Shown here piece after piece: positions 9,324 to 18,720 of a stretch of 64,000 nucleotides of DNA. The position numbers and the translations under genes were made by a program. Origin of the DNA: Anaerolineales bacterium. GTDB taxonomy: Bacteria > Chloroflexota > Anaerolineae > Anaerolineales > E44-bin32. How positions within the stretch are numbered: the first letter of the stretch is position 1; each line of letters starts with the position of its first letter. The notes beneath the pieces were generated by a model. It was not told the origin of the DNA. It did no database searches and saw nothing but the letters and a program-made list of their open reading frames with translations. The stretch covers positions 194,714 to 258,713 of the forward strand of contig JARRPX010000002.1 in assembly GCA_037382465.1 (NCBI GenBank), written 5' to 3'.

Positions 9324-9424
9324 AAAACTCTCCTACATGCCTGGCTCGTTGTTCGACGTGCACCATTCGATCGTCTCGTCATTGTACACGAAACCAGGGG
9401 CTGCGACTATTTTCGATTTCACGA

Positions 9425-9462
9425 CAAAATACAAAGGGCACATCCCAAGAGGATGCACCCTT
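9425..9462 (-). terminator. Terminator downstream of ppdK
   Basis: On the minus strand a 12-bp stem with two G-U pairs (arms 9451-9462 and 9434-9445, 5-base loop) is followed by TGTATTTTG. It lies 30 bases after the ppdK stop. Confidence 0.7.
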
Positions 9463-9492
9463 CGTTTGGTCGATTCGAATTACCTGACAGGT

Positions 9493-12186
9493 TTACGCTT
9501 GCTCCAAAGCCGCATGGGCCGCAGCCAGTCGTGCAATCGGCACGCGGAACGGCGAGCAACTCACGTAGTTCAATCCGTACTCATGACACTGACGGATCGA
9601 ATCAGGATCTCCACCGTGTTCGCCGCAGATGCCCACTTCCAATTCGGGCCGAGTCTCGCGGCCTTCCGTGGTTGCGATTCGCATCAATCGGCCCACTCCA
9701 TCGCGATCGATCGTCTGGAACGGGTTGGATGGCAGAATGCCTTTGTCGATGTACTCAATGAGGAAACCCGCCTCTGCATCGTCGCGGCTGATGCCGAAGG
9801 TCGTTTGGGTGAGATCGTTCGTGCCGAAGGAGAAGAATTGCGCATACTCGGCAATCTGTCCCGCCGTAAGTGCGGCGCGAGGGATTTCGATCATCGTGCC
9901 AAACATGTAATGCACTTCGCAGCCCTGCTCTTCCATCACGGCCTTGGCTACTTCTTCCAGTGTAGCCTGCTGGACCTTCAACTCGTTCACGTGGCTGGTC
10001 AGCGGGATCATCACCTCGGGATGGACTTCGACGCCGTCCTTGGTTACCAGACAGGCCGCCTCGAAGATCGCGCGTACCTGCATCTTGGTCACACCCGGCA
10101 TGTGGATCCCGAGGCGGACGCCGCGCAACCCCAACATCGGGTTGGCTTCTCGCATCGATTCGACGGCCTCCAGCATCTCCTCTTTCTTGGCCAGTTCTTT
10201 CTTGTCGCCGCCTTTGATCCTCAATTCTGTGACTTCCACGAGGAGTTCATCGTGACTTGGAAGGAATTCGTGGAGCGGTGGATCGATCAGGCGGATGATG
10301 ACCGGCAGGCCGTCCATCACACGGAACAAGCCCTCGAAATCAGAACGCTGGAACGGCAGCAATTTCGTCAACGCGTCCTCGCGTTCTTTATCCGTCTTGG
10401 CCAAAATCATCTGCTGCACGAATGGCAATCGTTCCGTTTCAAAGAACATGTGCTCCGTGCGGCACAGACCGATACCCTGCGCGCCATAATCCCGAGCGCG
10501 TTGTGCGTCTCGTGGATAGTCCGAGTTGGCATAAACGCCAAGCCGACGAATGTCGTCCGCCCAGGAGAGCAGCTTGATCAGATAGGGATCATTGATGTCA
10601 GGAACGACGGTATCCAGCTGGCCGAGGTACACCTCACCGAGCGTACCGTCGATCGATACCCAATCACCTTCTTTAATTACCTTTCCATCGACGGTCATCT
10701 GCCGTTCAAAAAGGTCGAGCTCCAATGCCGAACAGCCAACGACTGCCGGCTTGCCGAATTGGCGTGCGACCAGCGCAGCGTGGCTCGTGCGGCCGCCTCG
10801 GCTGGTGAGGATGCCGTTCGCCGCCAACATGCCGTGTACGTCATCGGGCTTGGTTTCGGGGCGCACCATGATGACTTCGAGGCCGTCTTCCTTGGCCCAC
10901 TTTTCTGCCGTGTCGGCGTCGAAAGCAATCTGCCCTACTGCTGCACCGGGGGAGACATTCAAGCCCTCGGCGATTTTCTTCCCGGCTGCGGCGGCTGCTT
11001 TTTTAGCCTTGGGGTCGAACTGGGGGTGAAGGAAGAAGTCCACCTGATCGGGCGAAATGCGTTTCACCGCTTCTTCCTTGGAGATCAACCCTTCGTCCGT
11101 CAGATCTACGGCGATGCGAACTGCAGCCTGTGCGGTACGCTTACTGTCGCGCGTCTGCAGCATCCACAACTTGCCGTGCTCGATGGTGAATTCGACGTCC
11201 TGCACCTCATGGTAATGATTTTCGAGGTTCTGGAGGATGTCTTCGAATTGTTCGTAAATCTTGGGCATCTTCTTCTTCAGCTCTTCGATCTCGAGTGTCT
11301 GGCGGATACCCGCAACCACGTCTTCTCCCTGGGCATTGATGAGGAAGTCGCCTTCGACGTCTTTCGTCCCCACGGTGATGTTGCGCGTCGTGGCCACCCC
11401 GGTTCCCGAGTCGTCCCCCATGTTCCCGAAGACCATGGTCTGAATATTTACGCCCGTTCCCAGATCGTGGGAAATGCCGGCGCCGTTACGATAATCCACG
11501 GCTCGTTTCCCGTTCCAGGAAGCGAATACTGCTTCGGTCGCCATGCGCAGTTGCTCGTACGGATCCGTCGGGAATTCCTTGCCGGTGTTCTCTTTGACGA
11601 TTTTCTTGAACTTTTCGGTGATCTCTTTCCAGTCTTCCGCGGAAAGCTCAGCGTCGGTTTCCACACCACGTTTCTTGCGGTACTCGGTGATGACCTCTTC
11701 GAAAGGTTCGTCCGAGACACCCATCACCACGGTGCCGAACATCTGCACCAGCCGTCGATACGAGTCGTAGACAAAGCGAGGGTCTTTGGTCAACTCGATC
11801 ATTCCAGCGGCCGTTTCGTCGTTGAGGCCGATGTTGAGCACGGTATCCATCATACCCGGCATCGAGAACTTGGCGCCGGAGCGGCTGGAAACCAGGAGCG
11901 GGTTCTTGGGATCGCCGAACTTCTTTCCCGTCTTCTTCTCAACTTCCTTCATTGCTTCAAGTACTTGATCCCACAGCCCTTCAGGAAATTTGTTTCCTGC
12001 TTTGAGATAGGCGTTGCAAGCTTCGGTCGTCACCGTAAAACCGGGCGGCACGGGGGCGCCGATGCGCGTCATATCACCCAGGTTGGCGCCTTTTCCCCCC
12101 AGTAACGCACGTACGCCTTCCCAGGAGCCGGCCTTCTTCTCGGCCTGATCAACTTCGTCGAACATAAAAACCCATTTTTTAGCCAT
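9493..12186 (-). CDS. ppdK: Pyruvate, phosphate dikinase
   Basis: Full length at 897 residues. The enzyme interconverts pyruvate, ATP and phosphate with phosphoenolpyruvate, AMP and pyrophosphate. The N-terminal ATP-grasp domain begins LLGGKGANLGDM (about residues 28-39). The phosphohistidine swivel domain has GGRTSHAALVARQFGKPAVVG, written here as two parts: GGRTSHAALVARQ with the catalytic His, then FGKPAVVG. The C-terminal PEP-binding barrel shows GLCRTEHMFF and ends with VGICGEHGGDP, which contains the conserved catalytic Cys region. The ATG has GGAGG seven bases upstream. It stands alone between two terminators. In anaerobes it usually serves glycolysis or gluconeogenesis. Confidence 0.97.
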   Translation of the reverse strand: MAKKWVFMFDEVDQAEKKAGSWEGVRALLGGKGANLGDMTRIGAPVPPGFTVTTEACNAYLKAGNKFPEGLWDQVLEAMKEVEKKTGKKFGDPKNPLLVSSRSGAKFSMPGMMDTVLNIGLNDETAAGMIELTKDPRFVYDSYRRLVQMFGTVVMGVSDEPFEEVITEYRKKRGVETDAELSAEDWKEITEKFKKIVKENTGKEFPTDPYEQLRMATEAVFASWNGKRAVDYRNGAGISHDLGTGVNIQTMVFGNMGDDSGTGVATTRNITVGTKDVEGDFLINAQGEDVVAGIRQTLEIEELKKKMPKIYEQFEDILQNLENHYHEVQDVEFTIEHGKLWMLQTRDSKRTAQAAVRIAVDLTDEGLISKEEAVKRISPDQVDFFLHPQFDPKAKKAAAAAGKKIAEGLNVSPGAAVGQIAFDADTAEKWAKEDGLEVIMVRPETKPDDVHGMLAANGILTSRGGRTSHAALVARQFGKPAVVGCSALELDLFERQMTVDGKVIKEGDWVSIDGTLGEVYLGQLDTVVPDINDPYLIKLLSWADDIRRLGVYANSDYPRDAQRARDYGAQGIGLCRTEHMFFETERLPFVQQMILAKTDKEREDALTKLLPFQRSDFEGLFRVMDGLPVIIRLIDPPLHEFLPSHDELLVEVTELRIKGGDKKELAKKEEMLEAVESMREANPMLGLRGVRLGIHMPGVTKMQVRAIFEAACLVTKDGVEVHPEVMIPLTSHVNELKVQQATLEEVAKAVMEEQGCEVHYMFGTMIEIPRAALTAGQIAEYAQFFSFGTNDLTQTTFGISRDDAEAGFLIEYIDKGILPSNPFQTIDRDGVGRLMRIATTEGRETRPELEVGICGEHGGDPDSIRQCHEYGLNYVSCSPFRVPIARLAAAHAALEQA

Positions 12187-12300
12187 TTAAGTCCTCCAAA
12201 CTCCGAATGGAGTATTCGTATCATCGAGGGGACAGTATCCGCGCCGCGTCCGCTGCTTGCGCGGCCACGGCGCCACTCACACAATTTGTAATCATAATAC

Positions 12301-12326
12301 AAAAACACCCCGATGTCAGGGGCGTT
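12301..12326 (-). terminator. Terminator at the end of the suf operon
   Basis: On the minus strand, AACGCCCC pairs with GGGGTGTT (8 bp including one G-U; arms 12319-12326 and 12304-12311) and continues into a run of T. It lies about 85 bases after the Rieske gene stop, closing the seven-gene suf unit. Confidence 0.7.
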
Positions 12327-12411
12327 TCGTCATATTTATCGGCTTACTTCCAACGTATGCCCGACAGGATGAGATAAATCCCACTTGGTCGATTCCAAGT
12401 TCTATAGAGGC

Positions 12412-12762
12412 TCACGCCACGGGCAGCCCGACCAGAATCTGCTTTCCTTCCACGCGCACGGGATAGGCAGCGATGTCTACGACGGCCGGCATGGAGAGTG
12501 CCTTTCCACTCTCCAGATCGAAGCGGGCTCCATGCCGTGGACATTCGATCGAATGATCGACGAGATCGCCTTCCGCGACCGGTCCATTATCGTGCGAACA
12601 GACGTCGTCGATTGCAAAGTAGCGCCCGGCAATGTTGAAAACCGCGATCGGTGCGCCATCGATTTCCAGGAATATTCGCTCGCCGTCTGCCAGATCTGTC
12701 ACTTCCGCAACGGCCACGAATTCGAGTTTCTCGTCAGGAAGTTCGCGGTAATTGAACGTCAA
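12412..12762 (-). CDS. Rieske [2Fe-2S] ferredoxin-like protein
   Basis: A 116-residue soluble protein with one Rieske domain. The cluster ligands are visible as C-S-H (about residue 63) and C-P-R-H (about residue 82) with the usual spacing (CSHDNGPVAEGD ... ECPRHGARFDL). It resembles the small ferredoxin components of dioxygenases and NirD-like proteins rather than membrane Rieske subunits, since no transmembrane segment is present. It is the last gene of the suf operon, three bases after sufU, so it is probably an electron donor or a scaffold-associated ferredoxin in Fe-S assembly. That role is inferred from position. Confidence 0.88.
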   Translation of the reverse strand: MTFNYRELPDEKLEFVAVAEVTDLADGERIFLEIDGAPIAVFNIAGRYFAIDDVCSHDNGPVAEGDLVDHSIECPRHGARFDLESGKALSMPAVVDIAAYPVRVEGKQILVGLPVA

Positions 12763-12765
12763 CGG

Positions 12766-13164
12766 CTACTCCAACGTGATCTCGTCCTCGATCGTATCCA
12801 ACCCGTAAACGCTCGCCTTCAACACTTTCAGGGAAAGCAAAGCGCACTTCAAGCGAATCGGCCCCACTTCGATGCCCAGCATATCGAGTACGTCCTGTTT
12901 GGTGAGCTTTCGGATTTCATCGAGCTTCTTGCCTATGATCGATTCAACGAGTAAATCCGCCGAGGCGATCGATATGGCGCAGCCCGTGCCGCTGAACGCC
13001 GCCTCCGTCACACGATCCTCACCATCCACACGCAGGTCGATGCGAATTCGATCGCCGCAGAGCGGGTTGTCGTCCTCATACGAAAAATCATGCGGGTCGA
13101 GGGATCCCCGCATGCGAGGGTTTTTATAGCGGTCGATGATTTGTTCCCGGTAAAGATCTTCCAT
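12766..13164 (-). CDS. sufU: SufU-type Fe-S scaffold / sulfur acceptor
   Basis: A 132-residue NifU-N/IscU-like protein. Three conserved Cys positions are visible: NPLCGDRI (about residue 35), GTGCAISI (about 60) and RLKCALLS (about 111). The first includes the following Asp used for zinc or cluster binding. The insertion between the second and third Cys is typical of SufU. In Gram-positive-type SUF systems SufU is a zinc protein that takes sulfur from SufS. It lies directly downstream of sufS and three bases upstream of the Rieske gene. Confidence 0.93.
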   Translation of the reverse strand: MEDLYREQIIDRYKNPRMRGSLDPHDFSYEDDNPLCGDRIRIDLRVDGEDRVTEAAFSGTGCAISIASADLLVESIIGKKLDEIRKLTKQDVLDMLGIEVGPIRLKCALLSLKVLKASVYGLDTIEDEITLE

Positions 13165-13245
13165 GGTTTGGCGTTAATGATAACGCATAATTTCCTATTC
13201 GTGATTTATCCGCCCGCGAGATGCCAAAGCGCTCGGACCTATGGA

Positions 13246-14490
13246 TCAGATGTCGAAAACCTTGATGACTTTGTGCAACCCTTCGATCAGCCGATCGATC
13301 TCCTCCATCGTATTGTACAGGTAGAAAGATGCACGCACGGAAGCAGGGATCTTGAAACGTTCGTGAAGCGGCATGGTGCAATGATGGCCGGCCCGCACTG
13401 CGATTCCATCATGGTCCAATATCTGGGCGACGTCATGGGGATGAATGCCTGCCATGGTATAGGAGACGACACCTCCACGCGCGTCGAGTTCGGGTCCGTA
13501 GATCGTCACACCGGGGACTTCGCTGAGGCGGTCCAGGGCATAACCTGTCAGGACTCGCTCATGCGTATGAATATCTTCGATGCCCACGTCGTTCAAGAAA
13601 TCAACCGCAGCACCCAGCCCGATTGCCTGCGCGATCGCCGGGGTTCCCGCTTCGAATTTCCAGGGGATGTCGTTCGGTGTGAAGCCATCAAAACTGACCC
13701 GTTTTATCATGTCGCCACCGCCCATGAACGGCGGCATCGCTTCTAAAAGCGCTTCTCGCCCATAAAAGACCCCTATTCCCGTCGGGCCGCACATCTTATG
13801 GCCGGAGAATGCATAAAAATCGACATCTAATTCGCTTACATCGACAGCAAGGTGAGGGACGGACTGCGCACCGTCGACCAACACCAAAGCGCCCGCTTCA
13901 TGCGCCATACCCGTCATCTGCGCCACGGGATTGATCGTACCCAGCATATTGGAAACGTGTACGAAAGCGACCAAACGCGGTTCTTCTTCCAGCAGCGTTC
14001 GGTACGCATCGAGATCCAATTTTCCCTGGTCGGTCACGGGCACGAATTCCAGGCGCAAACCGATTTCCTCGGCCAACAAATACCAGGGCACGAGATTCGA
14101 ATGGTGCTCCATTTCCGTGAGCAGCACGAGATCGCCGGCTTTCAGATTTGCTCTTCCCCAAGCGTTGGCCAGTAAATTGATGGATTCGGTCGCATTGCGC
14201 GTGAAAACCACTTCGCGCGCGGTACGGGCGCCGATAAAATCTGCGATACGCTTGCGGGCTCCTTCGTGCGCCTGGGTAGCTTCTTCCGCCAATTTATGAA
14301 TGCCGCGGTGGATGTTTGAATTGTGATGCTCGTAAAAATCCACCAAAGATTCGATCACCGACCTGGGTTTTTGTGAGGTCGCCGCCGAATCGAGATAAAC
14401 CAGCCTCGTGCCGGGATAGACTTCCCGCGAGAGCACCGGAAATTGTTCACGAATTCGTTCGACGTCGAAGAGCTTCACCTGAGAGTGCAC
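13246..14490 (-). CDS. sufS: SufS-type cysteine desulfurase
   Basis: A 414-residue PLP enzyme that removes sulfur from L-cysteine and leaves it as a persulfide on its active-site Cys. The PLP lysine is in FYAFSGHKMCGPTG (about residue 233). The catalytic Cys is in RAGHHCTMPLHERF (about residue 371). Near the N terminus, LVYLDSAATSQKP is the class-V aminotransferase start typical of SufS group II enzymes. It sits between the small basic protein and sufU, and SufU is its expected sulfur acceptor. Confidence 0.96.
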   Translation of the reverse strand: MHSQVKLFDVERIREQFPVLSREVYPGTRLVYLDSAATSQKPRSVIESLVDFYEHHNSNIHRGIHKLAEEATQAHEGARKRIADFIGARTAREVVFTRNATESINLLANAWGRANLKAGDLVLLTEMEHHSNLVPWYLLAEEIGLRLEFVPVTDQGKLDLDAYRTLLEEEPRLVAFVHVSNMLGTINPVAQMTGMAHEAGALVLVDGAQSVPHLAVDVSELDVDFYAFSGHKMCGPTGIGVFYGREALLEAMPPFMGGGDMIKRVSFDGFTPNDIPWKFEAGTPAIAQAIGLGAAVDFLNDVGIEDIHTHERVLTGYALDRLSEVPGVTIYGPELDARGGVVSYTMAGIHPHDVAQILDHDGIAVRAGHHCTMPLHERFKIPASVRASFYLYNTMEEIDRLIEGLHKVIKVFDI

Positions 14491-14515
14491 GATTCAAATC
14501 CTTGTCTGCAGATAC

Positions 14516-14821
14516 TTACTTCTTCTTCGACTTGGAGCGCTTACTCGAGCGTCGTTTCGTCGCCGAACGGATCTTATCGCTTCCCTGTGGACACCACAGG
14601 ACGCGATCCGGAACCATCCAGCCGTCGGTCAGGTAGACGTCCTCGGCAAATTGAACCGCAACGCGTTTCTCTTCGGCCTGTACCACGACGCCTTCCATCC
14701 AATCTCGCACGCGGCGCCCCTCGCGGTCGTGATCGCAGAACACCTCGACACGATCTCCAACCTGGTACTGTTCCTGGGCAATCTGCCCATCTATTAAAGG
14801 ATTCATTGTCTTTTTCGTCAC
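14516..14821 (-). CDS. Small basic-tailed protein of unknown function in the suf operon
   Basis: A 101-residue protein between sufD and sufS on the same strand (39 bases from sufD and 25 from sufS), so almost certainly co-transcribed. The middle (YQVGDRVEVFCD ... WMEGVVVQAEEKRVAVQF) has the pattern of a small beta-barrel of the KOW/Tudor/SH3 type. The last 20 residues are almost all Lys, Arg and Ser (KRRSSKRSKSKKK), suggesting contact with nucleic acid or an acidic partner. It is not a known Suf component. Function unknown; position suggests an accessory role in Fe-S assembly. Confidence 0.7.
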   Translation of the reverse strand: MTKKTMNPLIDGQIAQEQYQVGDRVEVFCDHDREGRRVRDWMEGVVVQAEEKRVAVQFAEDVYLTDGWMVPDRVLWCPQGSDKIRSATKRRSSKRSKSKKK

Positions 14822-14859
14822 TTGAATACCCCGCCTTTACATCGAGCTGAGCTGCTTGT

Positions 14860-16224
14860 TCATGCAAGCAACGAATCACCGTTTAGTTTCTCGTCGATCA
14901 TCCTTTTAAACCGTTGGCGAACGCGCTCGAATGGAATACGCTCCATTATGGGCGCGAAAAAGCCGTCGATGACCAATCGCTCCGCCATGTCCCGCGGAAG
15001 TCCGCGGGACATGAGATAGAAGATCGGTTCAGCTTCGAGCTGTCCAACGGTTGCCCCATGGGTACAGCGTACATCGTCCGCCAGAATCTCCAGCCCGGGA
15101 ATCGAATCCGCACGTGCATTTTCACTCAACAACAAGTTGCGGTTCGCCTGGTAGCCGTCCGTGATTTGCGCGCCCGGCGCGACGTAGATCATGCCCTGCC
15201 AGACGGAACGGCTGTGATCCAAAAGCGCCCCTTTGAAGAGCAGATCACTGGTCGTGTGGGGAGCCAGGTGATTCTGCTGGGTGTCGTGATCCAGATGCTG
15301 CTCGCCGTTCGCAAAATAGAAAGCGGACATGCGTACTTCGGCACCCTCTCCCAGAAGATCGATGTCGCTGAAATTTTTCGTCAGATGGCTGCCCACGCCA
15401 GCGTAGATCCAGTTCAAGTTTCCGTCAGCCTTTATTTTTGCACGTTCGTGGGAAAAATTCCAGACATTTTTTCCCAGATTCTGGACTTCGACGAACGTCA
15501 ACTCCGCGCCTTTTCCGATAGAAATCTCTACGATGCCGGCGTGCATCGCTTCGCCATCCTGCCGTGTAGGTGAGGCCAGTTCGTGTACGAACGTCGCCGA
15601 CGCCCCCTGCTCTAGCACGATCATCAGACGACTGAAAAACGCCGTCTCGACTCCCGCAGGCCAGATTACTGCGTGTAGAGGCTGTTCGAGATGCACGTCC
15701 TTGGGAACATAAAGCAGCACGCCGTCTCTCGCCAGCGATGCCGCCAGCGCCGAAAACTTGCCTTCATCTGCGGCGACGATCGTCCCCAGATACTTTTCCA
15801 GGATCGACGCATGTTCGCCGACCGCCGTCGCCCAATCGGTAAAAATCACGCCTTGTTTGTCCACCTCCGCATCGTGTTCCCACTGAGGTGAATGTCCCGG
15901 TCTGACGACCAGCAGCGAACCATGTTGGTCGGCGGCGAGGGATTCCAGCAATGCTGGGTTCACCTCGACGTCTTCCGCAGGTTTCAATTCAAATGTATCG
16001 GCCGGTATCGAGCGGATATCCGTACGTCGCCAGGGCTCGTCTTTCAAAGTCGGCAGCGGCATGTCCTTGAAGCGCTTCCATGCCATCACGCGTTTCTCGG
16101 CCAACCAATCCGGCTCGTTCAAGTCCGCAGACACATTGCGTACATCCGCTTCGGAGAAAGTGAAATCCGCCGTCATGCGCCGGACGGCAGGTTGTTTTCG
16201 TTTCACAACTGTACGAGTGCTCAT
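14860..16224 (-). CDS. sufD: SufD, Fe-S assembly scaffold subunit
   Basis: A 454-residue protein of the SufB/SufD beta-helix family. The C-terminal conserved region is clear: DHSRSVWQGMIYVAPGAQ (about residues 331-348), then [28 protein letters not shown] with the key His in CTHG. It is shorter and less Cys-rich than SufB, as expected for SufD. With SufB and SufC it forms the SufBC2D complex that builds the cluster. It lies between sufB (about 50 bases upstream) and the small unknown protein. Confidence 0.93.
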   Translation of the reverse strand: MSTRTVVKRKQPAVRRMTADFTFSEADVRNVSADLNEPDWLAEKRVMAWKRFKDMPLPTLKDEPWRRTDIRSIPADTFELKPAEDVEVNPALLESLAADQHGSLLVVRPGHSPQWEHDAEVDKQGVIFTDWATAVGEHASILEKYLGTIVAADEGKFSALAASLARDGVLLYVPKDVHLEQPLHAVIWPAGVETAFFSRLMIVLEQGASATFVHELASPTRQDGEAMHAGIVEISIGKGAELTFVEVQNLGKNVWNFSHERAKIKADGNLNWIYAGVGSHLTKNFSDIDLLGEGAEVRMSAFYFANGEQHLDHDTQQNHLAPHTTSDLLFKGALLDHSRSVWQGMIYVAPGAQITDGYQANRNLLLSENARADSIPGLEILADDVRCTHGATVGQLEAEPIFYLMSRGLPRDMAERLVIDGFFAPIMERIPFERVRQRFKRMIDEKLNGDSLLA

Positions 16225-16272
16225 GCTCCAAGTTATCCTTGCGGTCGACCCTTCGTTTGCAGCACAAAGGGA

Positions 16273-17685
16273 TTAGCCAATCGAACCTTCCATCTGGACC
16301 TGGATTAATCGATTCATTTCCACGGCGTATTCCATGGGCAGTTCTTTGACCAACGGCTCGATGAAACCAGAGACGACCATGGTGATCGCCTCCTCTTCGC
16401 TCAACCCACGACTCATCAAATAGAAGAGTTGATCTTCGCCCACCTTGCTCACCGAAGCCTCGTGGCCGATGTTCACCAGTTCTTCGTCGATCTCGATGGA
16501 CGGATAGGTATCTGATTGGGAATTCTCGTCGAGCAGCAGCGCGTCACAAACAACATTGGATTTCGAATTCTTGGCGCCATCGTACACCTTCAACAGGCCG
16601 CGATAAGATGCCCGGCCGCCGCCCTTGCTGATCGACTTCGATGTAATCTTACTGGTCGTATTGGGCGCAACGTGGATCACCTTGCCGCCGGTATCCTGAT
16701 GCTGGTGGTCGGCGGCGAAGGCCATGGAGAGAATCTCGCCGTGCGCCCGCGGTCCCATCAGGTAGCAGGAGGGATACTTCATTGTCACCTTGCTGCCCAG
16801 GTTGGCGTCGATCCATTCCATGGTGCCACCTGCGCTCACCATCGAGCGCTGTGTCACCAGGTTGTAAACGTTGGTCGACCAGTTCTGAATGGTGGTATAG
16901 CGGCAGCGGGCGTTCTCTTTCACGATGATCTCAATTACACCGCTGTGGAAGGAATTCGTCGTGTAAGATGGCGCTGTACAGCCTTCCACGTAATGCACCT
17001 GCGCACCCTCGTCGACAATGATCATCGTCCGCTCAAACTGCCCGATGTTGGCGACGTTGAGGCGAAAATAGGCTTGCAAGGGCAGCTCCACTTTCACACC
17101 CGGCGGCACGTAAACGAATGAGCCGCCCGACCACACGGCGCTGTTCAACGCCGCGAATTTATTGTCCGTGATCGGAATTACGGTTCCGAAATACTTGCGG
17201 AACAATTCTTCGTGATCGCGCAAGCCGTTTTCGATGCTCACGAAGATGACGCCCTTTTTGGCCAGTTGTTCCTGCACGCTATGATAGACCATCTCCGATT
17301 CATACTGCGCGCCCACACCGGAGAGGAATTTCTGCTCCGCTTCCGGGATCCCTAGGCGGTCAAACGTTTCTTTGATCGTTTCTGGTACGTCATCCCAGGA
17401 TTTTCCTTCTTGCTCAGCAGGCCGAACGTAGTAATAGATGTCGTCGAAGTCGAGCTGACTCAGGTCCGCGCCCCACGTGGGCATCGGGCGCTCCTGAAAG
17501 TGTTTCAGACCTTTGAGGCGGAATTCCAGCATCCAATCCGGCTCCCCCTTCATCGCCGAAATCTGCCGAACAACTTCCTCATCGAGGCCTTTGCGGGTTT
17601 TGAAAACCGAGACATCCGGATCGCGAAATCCGTACTTGTATTCATCCAAACCTTCGAGATGTTCGAGATCCGATCGCGTCGCCAT
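16273..17685 (-). CDS. sufB: SufB, Fe-S assembly scaffold subunit
   Basis: A 470-residue SufB of normal length. The N-terminal part has [13 protein letters not shown], the central part [19 protein letters not shown], and the C-terminal part [17 protein letters not shown] and [19 protein letters not shown], which carries the His/Glu region near the SufB-SufD interface. The pattern matches the Gram-positive-type SufB. It is the second gene of the operon, 25 bases after sufC. Confidence 0.96.
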   Translation of the reverse strand: MATRSDLEHLEGLDEYKYGFRDPDVSVFKTRKGLDEEVVRQISAMKGEPDWMLEFRLKGLKHFQERPMPTWGADLSQLDFDDIYYYVRPAEQEGKSWDDVPETIKETFDRLGIPEAEQKFLSGVGAQYESEMVYHSVQEQLAKKGVIFVSIENGLRDHEELFRKYFGTVIPITDNKFAALNSAVWSGGSFVYVPPGVKVELPLQAYFRLNVANIGQFERTMIIVDEGAQVHYVEGCTAPSYTTNSFHSGVIEIIVKENARCRYTTIQNWSTNVYNLVTQRSMVSAGGTMEWIDANLGSKVTMKYPSCYLMGPRAHGEILSMAFAADHQHQDTGGKVIHVAPNTTSKITSKSISKGGGRASYRGLLKVYDGAKNSKSNVVCDALLLDENSQSDTYPSIEIDEELVNIGHEASVSKVGEDQLFYLMSRGLSEEEAITMVVSGFIEPLVKELPMEYAVEMNRLIQVQMEGSIG

Positions 17686-17709
17686 GTCAATACCTCCACT
17701 CCACCTTCA

Positions 17710-18492
17710 CTACGCCTTCACTGGCTCCTCGGCGTACTTCTCTCGAACCCAATCGTAGCCATGCTCTTCGAGCTGCAAGGCCAATTCCGCCGAACCGGAT
17801 TCTACGATGCGTCCGTTCAACATGACGTGGACGAAATCCGGTTTGATGTAATTCAAAATCCTCTGGTAGTGCGTGATGATGAGTACGCCCAGATCCGGAC
17901 CCGCTAAAGCGTTTACACCATGGGAGACGATCTTGAGGGCATCGATATCAAGACCCGAATCCGTTTCGTCCAGAATGGCTATGCGAGGTTCCAACGTGGC
18001 CATCTGCAGGATCTCGGCCCGCTTCTTCTCTCCTCCGGAGAAACCTTCGTTCAAATACCGCCCCGCAAAATCATGCGACATCTCGAGCAAGTCCATCTTT
18101 TGCTTGAGCAATTTCCTGAACTCGGGAATCGAGATTCCCTTGTACTCCGGATCGTCGTTTTTTCGTTTGGCGTTGATCGCCATGCGCAGGAAGTTCGCCA
18201 TGGTCACACCGGGAATGGACACGGGATATTGAAAGGCGAGGAACAATCCCAGTCGCGAGCGTTCATCCGGGTTGAGTTCGATGATATTTTTACCTTGGAA
18301 ATCCACTTCCCCACGAGTTACTTCATAATTGGGATGTCCCATGAGTGCGTACGCGAGCGTGGATTTTCCGGTTCCGTTCGGTCCCATCAACGCGTGAATC
18401 TCACCTTGCTTGATCTTCAGATTGACGCCCTTAAGGATTTCTTTCCCCTCGATGGAGACGTGCAGGTCCCGTATCTCCAGCGCGGTACCCAT
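17710..18492 (-). CDS. sufC: SufC, ABC ATPase of Fe-S assembly
   Basis: A 260-residue soluble ABC ATPase. Walker A is GPNGTGKST (about residues 38-46), the ABC signature is [13 protein letters not shown] (about 151-163), and Walker B with the catalytic Glu replaced by the family-typical Asp is [11 protein letters not shown]. It drives the conformational change of the SufBCD complex. It is the first gene of the suf operon; its ATG is 63 bases downstream of a strong sigma-70 -10 box shared in mirror fashion with sufR. Confidence 0.97.
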   Translation of the reverse strand: MGTALEIRDLHVSIEGKEILKGVNLKIKQGEIHALMGPNGTGKSTLAYALMGHPNYEVTRGEVDFQGKNIIELNPDERSRLGLFLAFQYPVSIPGVTMANFLRMAINAKRKNDDPEYKGISIPEFRKLLKQKMDLLEMSHDFAGRYLNEGFSGGEKKRAEILQMATLEPRIAILDETDSGLDIDALKIVSHGVNALAGPDLGVLIITHYQRILNYIKPDFVHVMLNGRIVESGSAELALQLEEHGYDWVREKYAEEPVKA

Positions 18493-18554
18493 TTATTCCC
18501 TCCAGTCGCAGTAAGCAACGCTGCGACCTAGCTTGTCTGAATCGCATAGACGGG

Positions 18555-18583
18555 ATTATAGCATCCTTCAATCTAGTCGTCAA
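18555..18583 (-). promoter_or_regulatory. Sigma-70 promoter of the suf operon
   Basis: On the minus strand TTGACG (complement of 18578-18583), 17 bp, TATAAT (complement of 18555-18560). It lies 63 bases upstream of the sufC ATG. The -35 box overlaps one copy of the candidate operator AAATATTGAC. Confidence 0.8.
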
Positions 18584-18591
18584 TATTTCTG
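18579..18591 (-). promoter_or_regulatory. Candidate SufR operator, copy 1
   Basis: The element AAATATTGAC (minus strand, 18579-18588) overlaps the -35 of the suf promoter. An identical copy in inverted orientation covers the -35 of the divergent sufR promoter (18677-18686). The wider shared pattern is TCAATATTTnnGA. Binding by SufR is inferred from position. Confidence 0.5.
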
Positions 18592-18676
18592 ATAAAAATA
18601 ATAAATATTCACCTATCGTACGGCCTCGAAAAGTCGACATCGGAATTATGTGGGGGATAAAAATGATAAAAATCTA

Positions 18677-18686
18677 AAATATTGAC
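18677..18686 (+). promoter_or_regulatory. Candidate SufR operator, copy 2
   Basis: AAATATTGAC on the plus strand, the inverted mate of 18579-18588, about 90 bases apart. It overlaps the sufR -35 box, so binding would repress sufR itself as well as the suf operon. Confidence 0.5.
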
Positions 18687-18710
18687 AGATCGTCCCCATG
18701 AGGTTATACT
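18682..18710 (+). promoter_or_regulatory. Sigma-70 promoter of sufR
   Basis: TTGACA (18682-18687), 17 bp spacer, TATACT (18705-18710). The predicted transcription start is about 18717, only a few bases before the ATG at 18721, so the mRNA should be near-leaderless. Confidence 0.8.
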
Positions 18711-18720
18711 CGCGATTACT

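Noticed and set aside
9145-12105. 986-codon plus-strand open frame opposite ppdK
   Set aside because: It is a mirror of the conserved ppdK coding sequence, starts inside the permease gene, and shows no domain. Long antisense frames are common in G+C-rich genes.
18682-18720. Longer sufR start (TTG at 18682)
   Set aside because: The TTG is the -35 box of a consensus promoter; the leader residues are not SufR-like. ATG 18721 is preferred.
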